DNA of 64,000 bases, taken from positions 186,001 through 250,000 of the forward strand of contig NZ_JOCT01000012.1 in assembly GCF_000717875.1 (NCBI RefSeq), given 5' to 3'. Origin of the DNA: Streptomyces sp. NRRL S-455. Its GTDB lineage: Bacteria > Actinomycetota > Actinomycetes > Streptomycetales > Streptomycetaceae. The translations under genes were made by a program, and so were the position numbers. The first letter of the stretch is position 1. Each line of letters begins with the position of its first letter. The notes beneath the pieces are model-generated. The model was not told where the DNA came from. It made no database searches and saw only the letters and a program-made list of their open reading frames with translations. This document shows positions 32,313 to 41,195 of the stretch, piece after piece.

Positions 32313-33464
32313 ATGCTGGACATCGCCGAGGAGCTGAACCGGTGGGTCGAGCAGGGCCGTGACTTCGCCGTGGCCACCGTGGTGGCCGTCGGCGGCAGCG
32401 CACCCCGCGGCCCCGGAGCCGCGCTCGCCGTGGACGCCGACGGCACGGCCGTCGGCTCGGTCTCCGGTGGCTGCGTGGAGGGCGCGGTCCACGAGCTGTG
32501 CGAGCAGGCGCTGCGGGACGGCGAGACCGTCCTGGAGCGCTTCGGATACAGCGACGACGACGCCTTCGCCGTGGGTCTGACCTGCGGCGGCGTCATCGAC
32601 ATCCTGGTCACCCCGGTACGGGTCGCCGATCCGGTCCGGCCGGTGGTCGCGGCCGCGCTCACCGCGGCCGTGTCCGGGGAGGCGGCGGCGGTGGCGCGGA
32701 TCGTGTCGGGCCCGCGCGAACTGACCGGCCGGGCCCTCCTCGTCCGCCCCGACGGCTCCTACGGCGGAGGCTTCGGCGGCCACCCGGAGCTGGACCGCAC
32801 GGTCGCCGCCGAGGCGGGCGCCCTCCTGGACGCCGGCCGCACCGGCACCCTGGAGATCGGAGAGCAGGGCTCTCGCTGCGGAGCACCGCTCACGGTCCTG
32901 GTCGAGTCCTCGGTCCCGGCGCCCCGCATGATCGTGTTCGGCGCGATCGACTTCGCCTCCGCCCTGGTCCGCGTCGGCAAGTTCCTCGGCCACCACGTCA
33001 CGGTGTGCGACGCGCGGCCCGTCTTCGCGACCCGGGCGCGCTTTCCGGAGGCCGACGAGATCGTCGTCGAGTGGCCCCACCGCTACCTGGAACGCACGGA
33101 CGTCGACGCCCGCACGGTCCTGTGCGTCCTGACCCACGACGCCAAGTTCGACGTGCCCCTGCTGAAGCTGGCCCTGCGCCTGCCGGTGGCGTACGTCGGT
33201 GCCATGGGCTCCCGGCGCACCCACCTGGACCGCACCGCACGCCTGCGCGAAGCAGGCCTCACCGAAGCGGAGTTGAGCCGGCTGCACTCCCCGATCGGCC
33301 TGGACCTCGGCGCCCGCACGCCCGAGGAGACGGCCCTGTCGATCGCGTCGGAGATCGTCGCCGAGCGGCGTGGCGGCAGCGGGGTCCCGCTCACCGGGGC
33401 GCACACGCCGATCCACCACGAGCCGGAGGCGAAGGCGGTCCGGCGGATCGGGTCGGTGGCCTGA
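32313..33464 (+). CDS. xdhC: XdhC/CoxI family molybdenum cofactor insertion protein
   Basis: A 383-residue protein. The XdhC N-terminal domain shows VGGSAPRGPGAALAVDADG, GSVSGGCVEGAVHE and CGGVIDILVTPV. The C-terminal Rossmann domain has MIVFGAIDFASALVRVGKFL, VAYVGAMGSRRTHLDR and IGLDLGARTPEETALSIASE. XdhC proteins bind sulfurated Moco and load it into xanthine dehydrogenase; the position directly after the catalytic subunit fits. Usual length. Confidence 0.94.
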   Translation: MLDIAEELNRWVEQGRDFAVATVVAVGGSAPRGPGAALAVDADGTAVGSVSGGCVEGAVHELCEQALRDGETVLERFGYSDDDAFAVGLTCGGVIDILVTPVRVADPVRPVVAAALTAAVSGEAAAVARIVSGPRELTGRALLVRPDGSYGGGFGGHPELDRTVAAEAGALLDAGRTGTLEIGEQGSRCGAPLTVLVESSVPAPRMIVFGAIDFASALVRVGKFLGHHVTVCDARPVFATRARFPEADEIVVEWPHRYLERTDVDARTVLCVLTHDAKFDVPLLKLALRLPVAYVGAMGSRRTHLDRTARLREAGLTEAELSRLHSPIGLDLGARTPEETALSIASEIVAERRGGSGVPLTGAHTPIHHEPEAKAVRRIGSVA

Positions 33465-33504
33465 CCGGGTCAGAAGACCGTCAGGCGCGGCACGGGGCCG
33501 GGCG

Positions 33505-33945
33505 TCACGGTGACCTGAGCAGACGGTTCAACGCCCGCCCGAACACATACCGCGAGGAGCGCCGCACCACGCCGTCGAGGAGCGACGGCAGCAGCCGGAT
33601 CCTGATCTCCTCCCGCCAGACCACGCGGGTACGGCCTCCGGGGCCCGGGCGGACCTCCAGCTCCGCCCAGCCGAGAACCACCCGGCCCCGCTTCTCCAGG
33701 CGGCACAGTCCCGGCACCCCGTCCTCCGGCGGCTGCCACACCGTGACCTCCATCGGGTCGTCGAAGGACAGCGGGCCGATACCCGAGCGGGCCACGACGA
33801 CGGTGCCCTGACGGGTCGGTTCGGGTGGGACCACTCTGACCGCGGTCAACGGCACCACCTCACCGTGCCGCCGCCACCGGGTGATCCGCCGCCACGCCTC
33901 GTCGAGGGGAAGCGGGACCGTTCGTTCGAGCAGGATGTTCGCCAC
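33505..33945 (-). CDS. SRPBCC (START/polyketide-cyclase-like) family protein
   Basis: A 146-residue helix-grip protein: ERTVPLPLDEAWRRITRW at the start (first strand and helix), VRVVPPEPTRQGTVVVARSG, and WREEIRIRLLPSLLDGVVRR near the end. Ligand unknown. GTG start at 33945. Convergent with xdhC. Confidence 0.85.
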   Translation of the reverse strand: MANILLERTVPLPLDEAWRRITRWRRHGEVVPLTAVRVVPPEPTRQGTVVVARSGIGPLSFDDPMEVTVWQPPEDGVPGLCRLEKRGRVVLGWAELEVRPGPGGRTRVVWREEIRIRLLPSLLDGVVRRSSRYVFGRALNRLLRSP

Positions 33946-34022
33946 GTCACGATCGTAGGAAATCCCCGCTGCTCAAGGCCTGTTCTGTGCATGCCTCACC
34001 CGGTTGGCCCATGGCTCGGGCC

Positions 34023-34811
34023 CTACCGGTAGACCTCCCCCGGCTCCGCCTTGCCCGGCGCCAGCAACTGCGGCACCGTCACGAACACGTACCCTCGTTC
34101 CTTCAGGGCGTCGATGATCCCCGGCACGGCCGGCACGGTGCCGTCGTAGATGTCGTGCAGCAGGATGATCCCGTCCCGGGACGCTTGGGCGAGGACCCGG
34201 CGGGTGATCAGGTCCGAGTCGGTCGTCCGGTAGTCCTTCGCCGTCACGCTCCACAGCACCTCGGCGAGGCCCAGCTCGCGGCAGATCTCGTGCACGGTCT
34301 CGTTCGTGCGGCCTTGCGGCGGGCGCATCAGGGTCGGGCGCCGTCCGGTGAGGCGTTCTATCTCCTGGTTGGGGCGTTCCAGCTCCTCGCGTATCTCCTC
34401 GGGTCTCAGCCGGGTCAGGATCTTGTGGTCCCAGGTGTGACTGGCCACCTCGTGGCCCTCGTCGGCCATGCGGCGCACCAGCTCCGGGTACGTCTCGATG
34501 TGCCGCTCACCTAGGAGGAAGAAGGTCGCCGGGACCTGTTTTTCCCTCAGGATGTCCAGCAGACGCGCGGAGTGCTCGCTCGGGCCGGCGTCGAAGGTGA
34601 GGGCGATGCACTTGGTCCGGCGGCAGTCGGCCGTGCCGAACCCGGCTGCCTGGACGTCCACCGCCGCCTGTGCCCGGACGGTGGCGGGAGCGGTGGTCTC
34701 GCGTCCCGTGCACCCGCTCAGGGCCAGGGTGAGTGCGGCGGCCGCCGCGAGCGTTCCGGCCGTTCGGAACGCGGTCCCCGTTTTCTTCATCTTCTTGGTC
34801 AGAGAAGGCAT
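34023..34811 (-). CDS. Polysaccharide deacetylase lipoprotein (NodB domain)
   Basis: A 262-residue exported enzyme. The signal peptide ends with the lipobox LALSGC, so it is probably anchored outside the membrane. NodB motifs: IALTFDAGPSEHSARLLDIL, GHEVASHTWDH (metal histidines) and RPPQGRTN, LHDIYDGT. The usual FDDGP is FDAGP, so one metal ligand differs, a change seen in some actinobacterial members. Predicted to deacetylate cell-wall or surface glycans. ATG 34811 lies six bases after TATAGT, consistent with a leaderless transcript. Divergent from the glycan cluster. Confidence 0.9.
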   Translation of the reverse strand: MPSLTKKMKKTGTAFRTAGTLAAAAALTLALSGCTGRETTAPATVRAQAAVDVQAAGFGTADCRRTKCIALTFDAGPSEHSARLLDILREKQVPATFFLLGERHIETYPELVRRMADEGHEVASHTWDHKILTRLRPEEIREELERPNQEIERLTGRRPTLMRPPQGRTNETVHEICRELGLAEVLWSVTAKDYRTTDSDLITRRVLAQASRDGIILLHDIYDGTVPAVPGIIDALKERGYVFVTVPQLLAPGKAEPGEVYR

Positions 34812-34819
34812 GCCGGGAC

Positions 34820-34849
34820 TATACATGCAGTGTATACATAAGGTGTATA
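34820..34849. promoter_or_regulatory. Overlapping TATACA-N5-TGTATA dyads in a divergent promoter
   Basis: Two perfect 6-5-6 inverted repeats, 34820-34836 and 34833-34849, overlap by four bases and place three half-site pairs at 13-bp spacing. They overlap the TATAGT -10 of the deacetylase (34823-34818). A regulator binding here would control the deacetylase and perhaps the divergent epimerase. The regulator is unknown. Confidence 0.68.
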
Positions 34850-34914
34850 GAGTTTTCCGGCGCTGCGAGTGGCTACCCGCCGCCGGAACGCAAACCCGGC
34901 GGAGGGAGGGTCTC

Positions 34915-35877
34915 GTGAACGGACATGTCTGGCGCCGGGCTCTGGTGACCGGCGGTGCCGGGTTCGTCGGATCCCATCTGTGCGCACGGCTGCTCGACGC
35001 CGGCGCGGAAGTCGTGTGCCTGGACAACCTGGCCACCGGCTCCCGGGCCAACGTGGCCGACCTGGAGTCGCGCCCCGGCTTCCGCTTCGTGCGCGGTGAC
35101 GCCACCGACCCGGAGGCGTTCGCCGGCCTGCCCGGCCGGTTCGACCTCGTCCTGCACTTCGCGTGCCCGGCCTCGCCCGCCGACTACCTGCGGCTGCCCC
35201 TGGAGACCCTCGACGTCGGCAGCACCGGCACCCGCCTCGCACTGGACCGCGCCCGCGCCGACGGCGCCCGGTTCGTCCTCGCCTCCACCTCCGAGGTCTA
35301 CGGCGACCCGCTGGAACACCCGCAGCACGAGGGCTACTGGGGCAACGTCAACCCGGTCGGCCCGCGCAGCGTCTACGACGAGTCCAAACGCTTCGCGGAG
35401 GCCCTGGTCACCGCCCATCGCGGCGTGCACGGCACCGACGCGGCCATCGTCCGGATCTTCAACACCTACGGCCCCCGGATGCGCACCGGCGACGGCCGCG
35501 CCGTCCCCACCTTCATCGCGCAGGCCCTGGACGGCATGCCCCTGACCGTCGCCGGAGACGGCGGGCAGACCCGCTCGCTGACCTACGTCGACGACACCGT
35601 GGACGGCGTGCTCGCCCTGGCCGCCTCCGCCGAGACGGGCCCGGTCAACGTCGGCGGCGGCGACGAGATCACCATGCTGGAGCTGGCCCGCCGGATCGTC
35701 GAGCTCACCGGCTCCGCCTCCCGCATCCGGTTCGTGGACCGCCCCGCGGACGATCCCGCCCGGCGCCGCCCCGACACCCGGCTGGCCCGGGAACGGCTCG
35801 GCTGGCGACCCCGCGTCGGCTGGGCGGAAGGCCTGGAGCGGACCGTTGGCTGGTTCTCGCGGTCCGTGGCGGCCTGA
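34915..35877 (+). CDS. NAD-dependent sugar epimerase/dehydratase (UDP-glucuronate decarboxylase-like)
   Basis: A 320-residue extended SDR enzyme. NAD site RALVTGGAGFVGSHLCARLL; catalytic SVYDESKRFAEALV (YxxxK); ASTSEVYGDPLEHPQHE and TYGPRMRTGDGRAVPTF are typical of the UDP-glucuronate decarboxylase/dTDP-glucose dehydratase group. GTG 34915 follows GGAGGGAGGG. Likely makes a nucleotide sugar for the downstream glycosyltransferases; the exact substrate cannot be told. Confidence 0.92.
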   Translation: MNGHVWRRALVTGGAGFVGSHLCARLLDAGAEVVCLDNLATGSRANVADLESRPGFRFVRGDATDPEAFAGLPGRFDLVLHFACPASPADYLRLPLETLDVGSTGTRLALDRARADGARFVLASTSEVYGDPLEHPQHEGYWGNVNPVGPRSVYDESKRFAEALVTAHRGVHGTDAAIVRIFNTYGPRMRTGDGRAVPTFIAQALDGMPLTVAGDGGQTRSLTYVDDTVDGVLALAASAETGPVNVGGGDEITMLELARRIVELTGSASRIRFVDRPADDPARRRPDTRLARERLGWRPRVGWAEGLERTVGWFSRSVAA

Positions 35878-36024
35878 GCCGGTCACCGGCCGCCCACTCG
35901 GGGCTACATAAAGTGACACAACTGGCGATTTCGGGTCAGTTGGCTCCAATTGTTTGAGACAGCTGCATCGCGGCACTCGCCAGGACCGTAGTCCCCATCG
36001 ACCACGGGATGGAGCACAGCCCTC

Positions 36025-37671
36025 ATGCGCATCCTGGGTATCAACGCCCTGTTCCATGACCCCGCCGCCGCCCTCGTCATCGACGGCAGGACGGTGGCGG
36101 CCGCCGAGGAGGAGCGCTTCAGCCGACGCAAGCACGGCAAGCGCCCGCTGCCGTTCTCCGCGTGGGAGCTGCCCGAGCTGTCCGCCCGCTGGTGCCTGGA
36201 CCAGGCGGGGCTCCGGCCCGGGGAACTGGACGCCGTCACCTACTCCTTCGACCCGAAGCTCGCCCGGCCCGCCCGCGACATGGGCCTGAACGACCCCTGG
36301 GACCCGCTGCGCCTGGAGTACGCGTGCCGCGCCCCGGAGTTCCTCGCCGAGGCCCTGCCCGGACTCGACCCCGACCGGGTCGTCTTCGTCCCCCACCACG
36401 TCGCCCACGCCGCCTCCGCCGGGCCCGCCTCCCCGCACCCCGACAGCGCCGTGCTCGTCCTCGACGGCCGCGGCGAGGCCGCCTCCCACCTGGCCGGCCG
36501 CTACCGCGAGGGCAAACTCGACACCCTCGCCACCCAGGCCCTGCCCGACTCCCTCGGTCTCGTCTACGAGGACCTCACCGAACACCTCGGGTTCCTGCGC
36601 AGCAGCGACGAGTACAAGGTGATGGCCCTCGCCTCCTACGGCACCCCCCGCTTCCTGCCCCAGCTGCGGCAGTACGTCCACCCCACCGGCCACGGCGGCT
36701 TCCGCGCCCACGGCGTCGACTGGGCCTCCTTCGCCCCGCCCCGCGCCAAGGGCGAACCCTGGAACCAGGACCATGCCGACCTCGCCGCGAGCACCCAGGC
36801 CGTCCTCGAGGAGGTCCTGCTGGAGCTCGTCGACTGGCTGCACCGCGAGGCCGGCGGCGAGGCGCTCACGATGGCCGGCGGCGTCGCCCTCAACTGCGTA
36901 GCGAACTCCAAGATCGCGGAGAAGGGCCCTTACCGGGACGTGTGGGTGCAGCCCGCCGCAGGCGACGCCGGCACCGCCCTCGGTGGGGCGCTGCACCTCG
37001 CCGAACAGCCCGCCCCCATGCCCGGCGCCGACCTCGGACGCGGCTGGAGCGACGACGAACTGCGCACCTGGCTGGACACCGCCGCCATCCCCTACGAACA
37101 GCCCGACGACATCGCCGAGACCGTCGCCGAGGTACTGGCGCGGGACGGAGTCGTCGCCTGGTTCCAGGGCCGCAGCGAGTACGGGCCGCGCGCCCTCGGA
37201 CACCGCTCCCTGCTCGCCCACCCCGGCCGTGCCGAGAACCTGGAACGCCTCAACCACGTCAAGGGCCGCGAGGAGTTCCGTCCCGTCGCCCCCATGGTCC
37301 TCGCCGACCGCGCCGCCGAGCTGTTCTCCGGCGGCCCGCTGCCCAGCCCGTACATGCTGTTCGTGCACGACGTCGCCCAGGAGTGGCGGGACCGCGTCCC
37401 CGCCGTCGTGCACGTCGACGGCACCGCCCGCATCCAGACCGTCGAGGAGCGGCGGGAACCGCTGGTGGCGCGGATGCTGCACGGCTTCGAGCGGCGCACC
37501 GGACTGCCCGTGGTCGTCAACACCAGCCTCAACACCGCCGGGCGGCCCATGGTCGACGACCCCCGCGACGCCCTGGAGTGCTTCGGCTCCGCGCCCGTCG
37601 ACCTGCTGGCCATCGGGCCGTACGCGGTCCACCGGGGGCGGGCGTTCGCCGCCGGGAGGAGCGCCGCATGA
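36025..37671 (+). CDS. Carbamoyltransferase (NodU/CmcH family)
   Basis: A 548-residue enzyme that moves a carbamoyl group from carbamoyl phosphate to a hydroxyl, often of a sugar. N-terminal ASKHA-like ATPase domain: RILGINALFHDPAAALVIDG, FVPHHVAHAASA, VLVLDGRGEAASH, MAGGVALNCVANSKI. C-terminal YrdC-like region: WFQGRSEYGPRALGHRSLLA and FRPVAPMVLADRAAELF. First gene of the coupled operon; stop overlaps the next start (GCATGA). Ribosome site GGATGGAG. Confidence 0.94.
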   Translation: MRILGINALFHDPAAALVIDGRTVAAAEEERFSRRKHGKRPLPFSAWELPELSARWCLDQAGLRPGELDAVTYSFDPKLARPARDMGLNDPWDPLRLEYACRAPEFLAEALPGLDPDRVVFVPHHVAHAASAGPASPHPDSAVLVLDGRGEAASHLAGRYREGKLDTLATQALPDSLGLVYEDLTEHLGFLRSSDEYKVMALASYGTPRFLPQLRQYVHPTGHGGFRAHGVDWASFAPPRAKGEPWNQDHADLAASTQAVLEEVLLELVDWLHREAGGEALTMAGGVALNCVANSKIAEKGPYRDVWVQPAAGDAGTALGGALHLAEQPAPMPGADLGRGWSDDELRTWLDTAAIPYEQPDDIAETVAEVLARDGVVAWFQGRSEYGPRALGHRSLLAHPGRAENLERLNHVKGREEFRPVAPMVLADRAAELFSGGPLPSPYMLFVHDVAQEWRDRVPAVVHVDGTARIQTVEERREPLVARMLHGFERRTGLPVVVNTSLNTAGRPMVDDPRDALECFGSAPVDLLAIGPYAVHRGRAFAAGRSAA

Positions 37672-38666
37672 CCTCGTACGCCGTCGTGATCCCGACCCTC
37701 GTGCGGGACACCCTCGCCGACTGCCTCGCGTCGCTCGCCGCCGCCACGGGGCCGCGTCCCGAGCAGATCGTCCTCGTCGACGACCGGCCCGACCCCGAAC
37801 CGGACAGGCTGGAGCACCCGCTGAGCGTCCTCGGCGACCTGCGGGAGCGCACCACCGTGCTGGGCGGCGGCGGTCGTGGGCCCGCCGCCGCCCGCAACAC
37901 CGGACTGCGCGCCGTGACCGCGCCGTGGACCGTCTTCCTCGACGACGACGTCCAGGTCGGGCCGCACTGGGGCGAGCAACTCGCCGAGGACCTCGCCGAA
38001 GCGTCTCCCGACATCGCCGGCGTCCAGGGCGTCATCGCCGTACCCCTGCCCGGCGAACGCCGCCCCACCGACTGGGAACGCGGCACCGCGGGACTCGCCC
38101 GGGCGCACTGGATCACCGCCGACATGGCCTACCGCACCGAGGCCCTCAAGCGGGTCGGCGGCTTCGACGAACGCTTCCGGCGTGCCTTCCGCGAGGACGC
38201 CGACCTCGCCCTGCGCGTCCTCGACGCGGGCTGGCGCATCCGGCAGGGCCGCCGCACCACCCGCCACCCCGTGCGCCCCGCCTCCCGCTGGGTGTCGGTG
38301 CGCCAGCAGCGCGGCAACGCCGACGACGCCCTCATGCGGCAGCTGCACGGACCCGACTGGTGGGACAAGGCGGTCGCGCCGCGCGGCCGGATCCGCACCC
38401 ACGCGGCGATCACCACCGCGGGCGTCGCGGCCTGCGCCCTCGCCGCCACCGGGCACGGCCGGGCCGCCGCGGCCTGCGCACTCGGCTGGGCGGCCGGCAC
38501 GGCCGAGTTCGCCCGGGCCCGCATCGCCCCCGGACCCCGCACCCGCCACGAGGTGACCACCATGCTCGCGACCAGCGTGCTCATCCCGCCCGCCGCGACC
38601 TGGCACCGGCTGACCGGCGCCCTGCGCCACCGACACGCCCCCTCCTGGCAGGAGGTGGCCCGATGA
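37668..38666 (+). CDS. Glycosyltransferase family 2
   Basis: A 332-residue inverting GT-A enzyme: YAVVIPTLVRDTLADCLASL, VDDRPDPEPDRL, GPAAARNTGLRAVTAPWTVF then LDDDVQVGP (DxD), and GGFDERFRRAFREDADLALR (acceptor/catalytic acidic motif). Two weak hydrophobic helices near the C-terminus (TTAGVAACALAATGHG) may touch the membrane. ATG overlaps the carbamoyltransferase stop by four bases. Confidence 0.9.
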   Translation: MTSYAVVIPTLVRDTLADCLASLAAATGPRPEQIVLVDDRPDPEPDRLEHPLSVLGDLRERTTVLGGGGRGPAAARNTGLRAVTAPWTVFLDDDVQVGPHWGEQLAEDLAEASPDIAGVQGVIAVPLPGERRPTDWERGTAGLARAHWITADMAYRTEALKRVGGFDERFRRAFREDADLALRVLDAGWRIRQGRRTTRHPVRPASRWVSVRQQRGNADDALMRQLHGPDWWDKAVAPRGRIRTHAAITTAGVAACALAATGHGRAAAACALGWAAGTAEFARARIAPGPRTRHEVTTMLATSVLIPPAATWHRLTGALRHRHAPSWQEVAR

Positions 38667-39262
38667 GCCCGGTCAAGGCCGTGCTGTTCGACCGCGACGG
38701 CACCCTCGTCGAGGACGTCCCCTACAACGCCGACCCCGGCCGCGTACGCCCCGTGGACGGTGCCCAGGAGGCGCTCGCCATGCTGCGCGCACAGGGCATC
38801 GCCACCGGCGTCGTCACCAACCAGTCCGGTGTCGCACGCGGACTGCTCACCGAGGCCGACGTCCGCCGCGTCAACCACCGCGTGGACGAACTCCTCGGCC
38901 CCTTCGACGTGTTCGCCGTCTGCCCGCACGGCCCCGACGACGGCTGCCACTGCCGCAAACCCCAGCCCGGCATGGTGCTGTGGGCGGCCGGGCGGATCTG
39001 CACCAACCCCGCCGACCTCGTCGTCATCGGCGACATCGGCACCGACGTGGAGGCCGCCCGCCGGGCCGGCGCCCACGGCATCCTCGTCCCCACCGGGCAG
39101 ACCCGCCCCGAGGAGACCGCGGCCGCCGACCACGTCGCCCCCGACCTGCTGACCGCCGTCCGCGCGGTACTGGACGGGCCGCCGCAGGGCCAGGTCCTCG
39201 CCGACGAACGCCCCATCAAGGAGGCCTACACGACCGGCTCGGGTCAGGGGAGGGGCACGTGA
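38663..39262 (+). CDS. gmhB: D-glycero-manno-heptose-1,7-bisphosphate 7-phosphatase (HAD-IIIA)
   Basis: A 199-residue HAD phosphatase. Catalytic LFDRDGTLVEDVPYN (DxDGT), VTNQSGVARGL, zinc ligands CPHGPDDGCHCRKPQPGM and VIGDIGTDVEAARRAGA. These match GmhB, which removes the 7-phosphate in ADP-heptose synthesis. Histidinol-phosphate phosphatases share the fold, but GmhA and HldE in the same operon support the heptose role. ATGA overlap with the GT2 gene. Confidence 0.92.
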   Translation: MSPVKAVLFDRDGTLVEDVPYNADPGRVRPVDGAQEALAMLRAQGIATGVVTNQSGVARGLLTEADVRRVNHRVDELLGPFDVFAVCPHGPDDGCHCRKPQPGMVLWAAGRICTNPADLVVIGDIGTDVEAARRAGAHGILVPTGQTRPEETAAADHVAPDLLTAVRAVLDGPPQGQVLADERPIKEAYTTGSGQGRGT

Positions 39263-40248
39263 AGGCACTCGTCACCCGCCTCGACAGCTTCGGCGACGTC
39301 CTGCTCGCCGGGCCCGCCGTCCGCGCGGTCGCCGCCCGCGCCGACACCGTCACCCTGCTGTGCGGACCGCGCGGCGCGCCCGCCGCCGGGCTGCTGCCGG
39401 GCGTCGACGAGATCCTCGTGTGGGACGCACCCTGGGTGGGCTTCACACCCCCGCCCGTCGGCCGTGGAGAGGTCGAGCAGCTCATCGACACCATCGACGC
39501 CGACACCGCCCTGATCCTCACCTCCTTCCACCAGTCGCCGCTGCCCGCCGCCCTGCTGCTGCGCCTCGCCGGCGTCGGCTTCATCGCCGCCGACAGCGAG
39601 GACTACCCCGGCTCCCTCCTCGACGTACGTCACCACCGCCCCCCGCACGCCCACGAGGTCGAGGCCGCGCTGGACCTGGCGGAGGCCGCCGGGTTCCCGC
39701 CGGCCGACGACGGCCGGCCGCGGGTGCTCCCGCCGCCCGCCACCGCCGGGCTCACCGGCCCGGGACCGTACGTCGTCCTGCACCCCGGTGCCAGCGTCCC
39801 AGCCCGCGCCTGGAGCCCCGAGCGCTGCGCCGAGGCGGTGCGCGAACTGGCCGCCGCCGGCCACCGCGTGGTGGTGACCGGCGGCGCGGGGGAGAGGGAC
39901 CTCACCGCGTACGTCGCGGGCTCGCACGCCCTCGACCTCGGCGGCCGCACCGGGGCCGCGGAACTGAGCGGCGTCCTCGCGGGCGCCGCCGCCGTCGTCA
40001 CCGGCAACACCGGCCCCGCCCACCTCGCCGCCGCCGTCGGCACCCCCGTCGTGTCCCTCTTCGCGCCGGTCGTCCCGGCCGAGCGCTGGCGGCCGTACGG
40101 CGTCCCGTACGTGCTGCTCGGCGACCAGGACGCGCCGTGCGCGGGCAGCAGGGCCAGGGAGTGTCCCGTGCCCGGCCATCCCTGCCTGGACACCGTCACC
40201 CCGCACGACGTGGTGACCGCCGCCGAGAAGCTGATGGGGGAGGCATGA
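39259..40248 (+). CDS. Glycosyltransferase family 9 (heptosyltransferase-like)
   Basis: A 329-residue GT-B enzyme of the WaaC/WaaF family: VTRLDSFGDVLLAGPAVRAV, VVLHPGASVPARAWSPERCA, VVTGGAGERDLTAYVAG and GNTGPAHLAAAVGTPVVSLF (ADP-heptose-binding end). In Gram-negatives the family moves ADP-heptose to a lipid core; here the acceptor is unknown. GTG 39259 overlaps the gmhB stop, ribosome site AGGGG. Confidence 0.92.
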   Translation: MKALVTRLDSFGDVLLAGPAVRAVAARADTVTLLCGPRGAPAAGLLPGVDEILVWDAPWVGFTPPPVGRGEVEQLIDTIDADTALILTSFHQSPLPAALLLRLAGVGFIAADSEDYPGSLLDVRHHRPPHAHEVEAALDLAEAAGFPPADDGRPRVLPPPATAGLTGPGPYVVLHPGASVPARAWSPERCAEAVRELAAAGHRVVVTGGAGERDLTAYVAGSHALDLGGRTGAAELSGVLAGAAAVVTGNTGPAHLAAAVGTPVVSLFAPVVPAERWRPYGVPYVLLGDQDAPCAGSRARECPVPGHPCLDTVTPHDVVTAAEKLMGEA

Positions 40249-41195
40249 GGATCCTCATCTGGCACGTGCACGGCTCGTGGACCACGGCCTTCGTGCAGGG
40301 CCCGCACACCTACGTCGTCCCCGTCACGCCCGACCGCGGCCCCGACGGCCTCGGCCGCGCCCGCACCTGGGTCTGGCCCGACTCCGTCGTCGAGGTGCCG
40401 CCGGAACGGCTGCGCGAGGAGGACATCGACGTCGTCGTCCTGCAGCGCCCCCACGAACTCGCCCTGGTCGACGAGTGGCTGGGCCGCCGCCCGCCGCTGG
40501 TCTACCTGGAACACAACGCCCCGCACGGCGACGTACCCGACACCCGGCACCCCGCGGCCGACATCCCCGGCGCCACCCTCGTCCACGTCACCCACTTCAA
40601 CCGGCTGATGTGGGACGCCGGTTCCGCGCCGAGCACCGTCATCGAGCACGGCATCATCGACCCCGGGCCACTGTGGACCGGGGAGCTGGAACGCGCGGCG
40701 GTCGCCGTCAACGAGCCGCTGCGGCGCGGCCGTACCACCGGCACCGACCTGCTGCCCGCCTTCGCCGAGGCGGCCCCGCTGGACGTCTTCGGCATGGGCA
40801 CCGAGGGCCTCGCGGACCGGCTCGGCCTCCCCGCCGACCGCTGCCACTCCCACGAACTCACCCAGTCCGGACTCCACACGGCGATGGCCCGCCGACGCGT
40901 CTACGTCCACCCCGTGCGCTGGACCTCTCTCGGCCTGTCCCTGCTGGAGGCGATGCACCTCGGCATGCCCGTGGTCGCGCTCGCCACCACCGAGGTCACC
41001 GAGGCCGTACCGCCCGGCGCCGGAGTGGTCTCCAACCGGATCGACGAACTCACCGACGCCGTAAGGAACTTCATGGCCGACCCGCTGCACGCGCGCATGG
41101 TCGGCGAAGGCGCACGGGCGGCGGTGCTCGCCCGCTACGGGCTGTCCCGCTTCCTGGACGACTGGGAACGGCTGCTGAAGGAGGTGGCCCGATGA
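40245..41195 (+). CDS. Glycosyltransferase (GT-B, GT4-like)
   Basis: A 316-residue enzyme beginning MRILIWHVHGSWTTAFVQG. The donor-binding C-terminal half shows VFGMGTEGLADRLGLP, RRRVYVHPVRWTSLGLSLLE and AMHLGMPVVALATTEVTEAV. The N-terminal half is short and has VYLEHNAPHGDVPDTRHP, a pattern seen in actinobacterial relatives. Overlaps both neighbours by four bases. Substrates unknown. Confidence 0.86.
   Translation: MRILIWHVHGSWTTAFVQGPHTYVVPVTPDRGPDGLGRARTWVWPDSVVEVPPERLREEDIDVVVLQRPHELALVDEWLGRRPPLVYLEHNAPHGDVPDTRHPAADIPGATLVHVTHFNRLMWDAGSAPSTVIEHGIIDPGPLWTGELERAAVAVNEPLRRGRTTGTDLLPAFAEAAPLDVFGMGTEGLADRLGLPADRCHSHELTQSGLHTAMARRRVYVHPVRWTSLGLSLLEAMHLGMPVVALATTEVTEAVPPGAGVVSNRIDELTDAVRNFMADPLHARMVGEGARAAVLARYGLSRFLDDWERLLKEVAR

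Noticed and set aside
29787..33419. Very long open frame on the minus strand across the xdh genes
   Set aside because: It is antisense to well-conserved xanthine dehydrogenase genes and has valine/glycine/aspartate-biased, non-domain sequence typical of GC-rich shadow frames.
34873..37632. Long minus-strand frame across the epimerase and carbamoyltransferase genes
   Set aside because: Antisense to two clear enzymes and without any recognisable domain.
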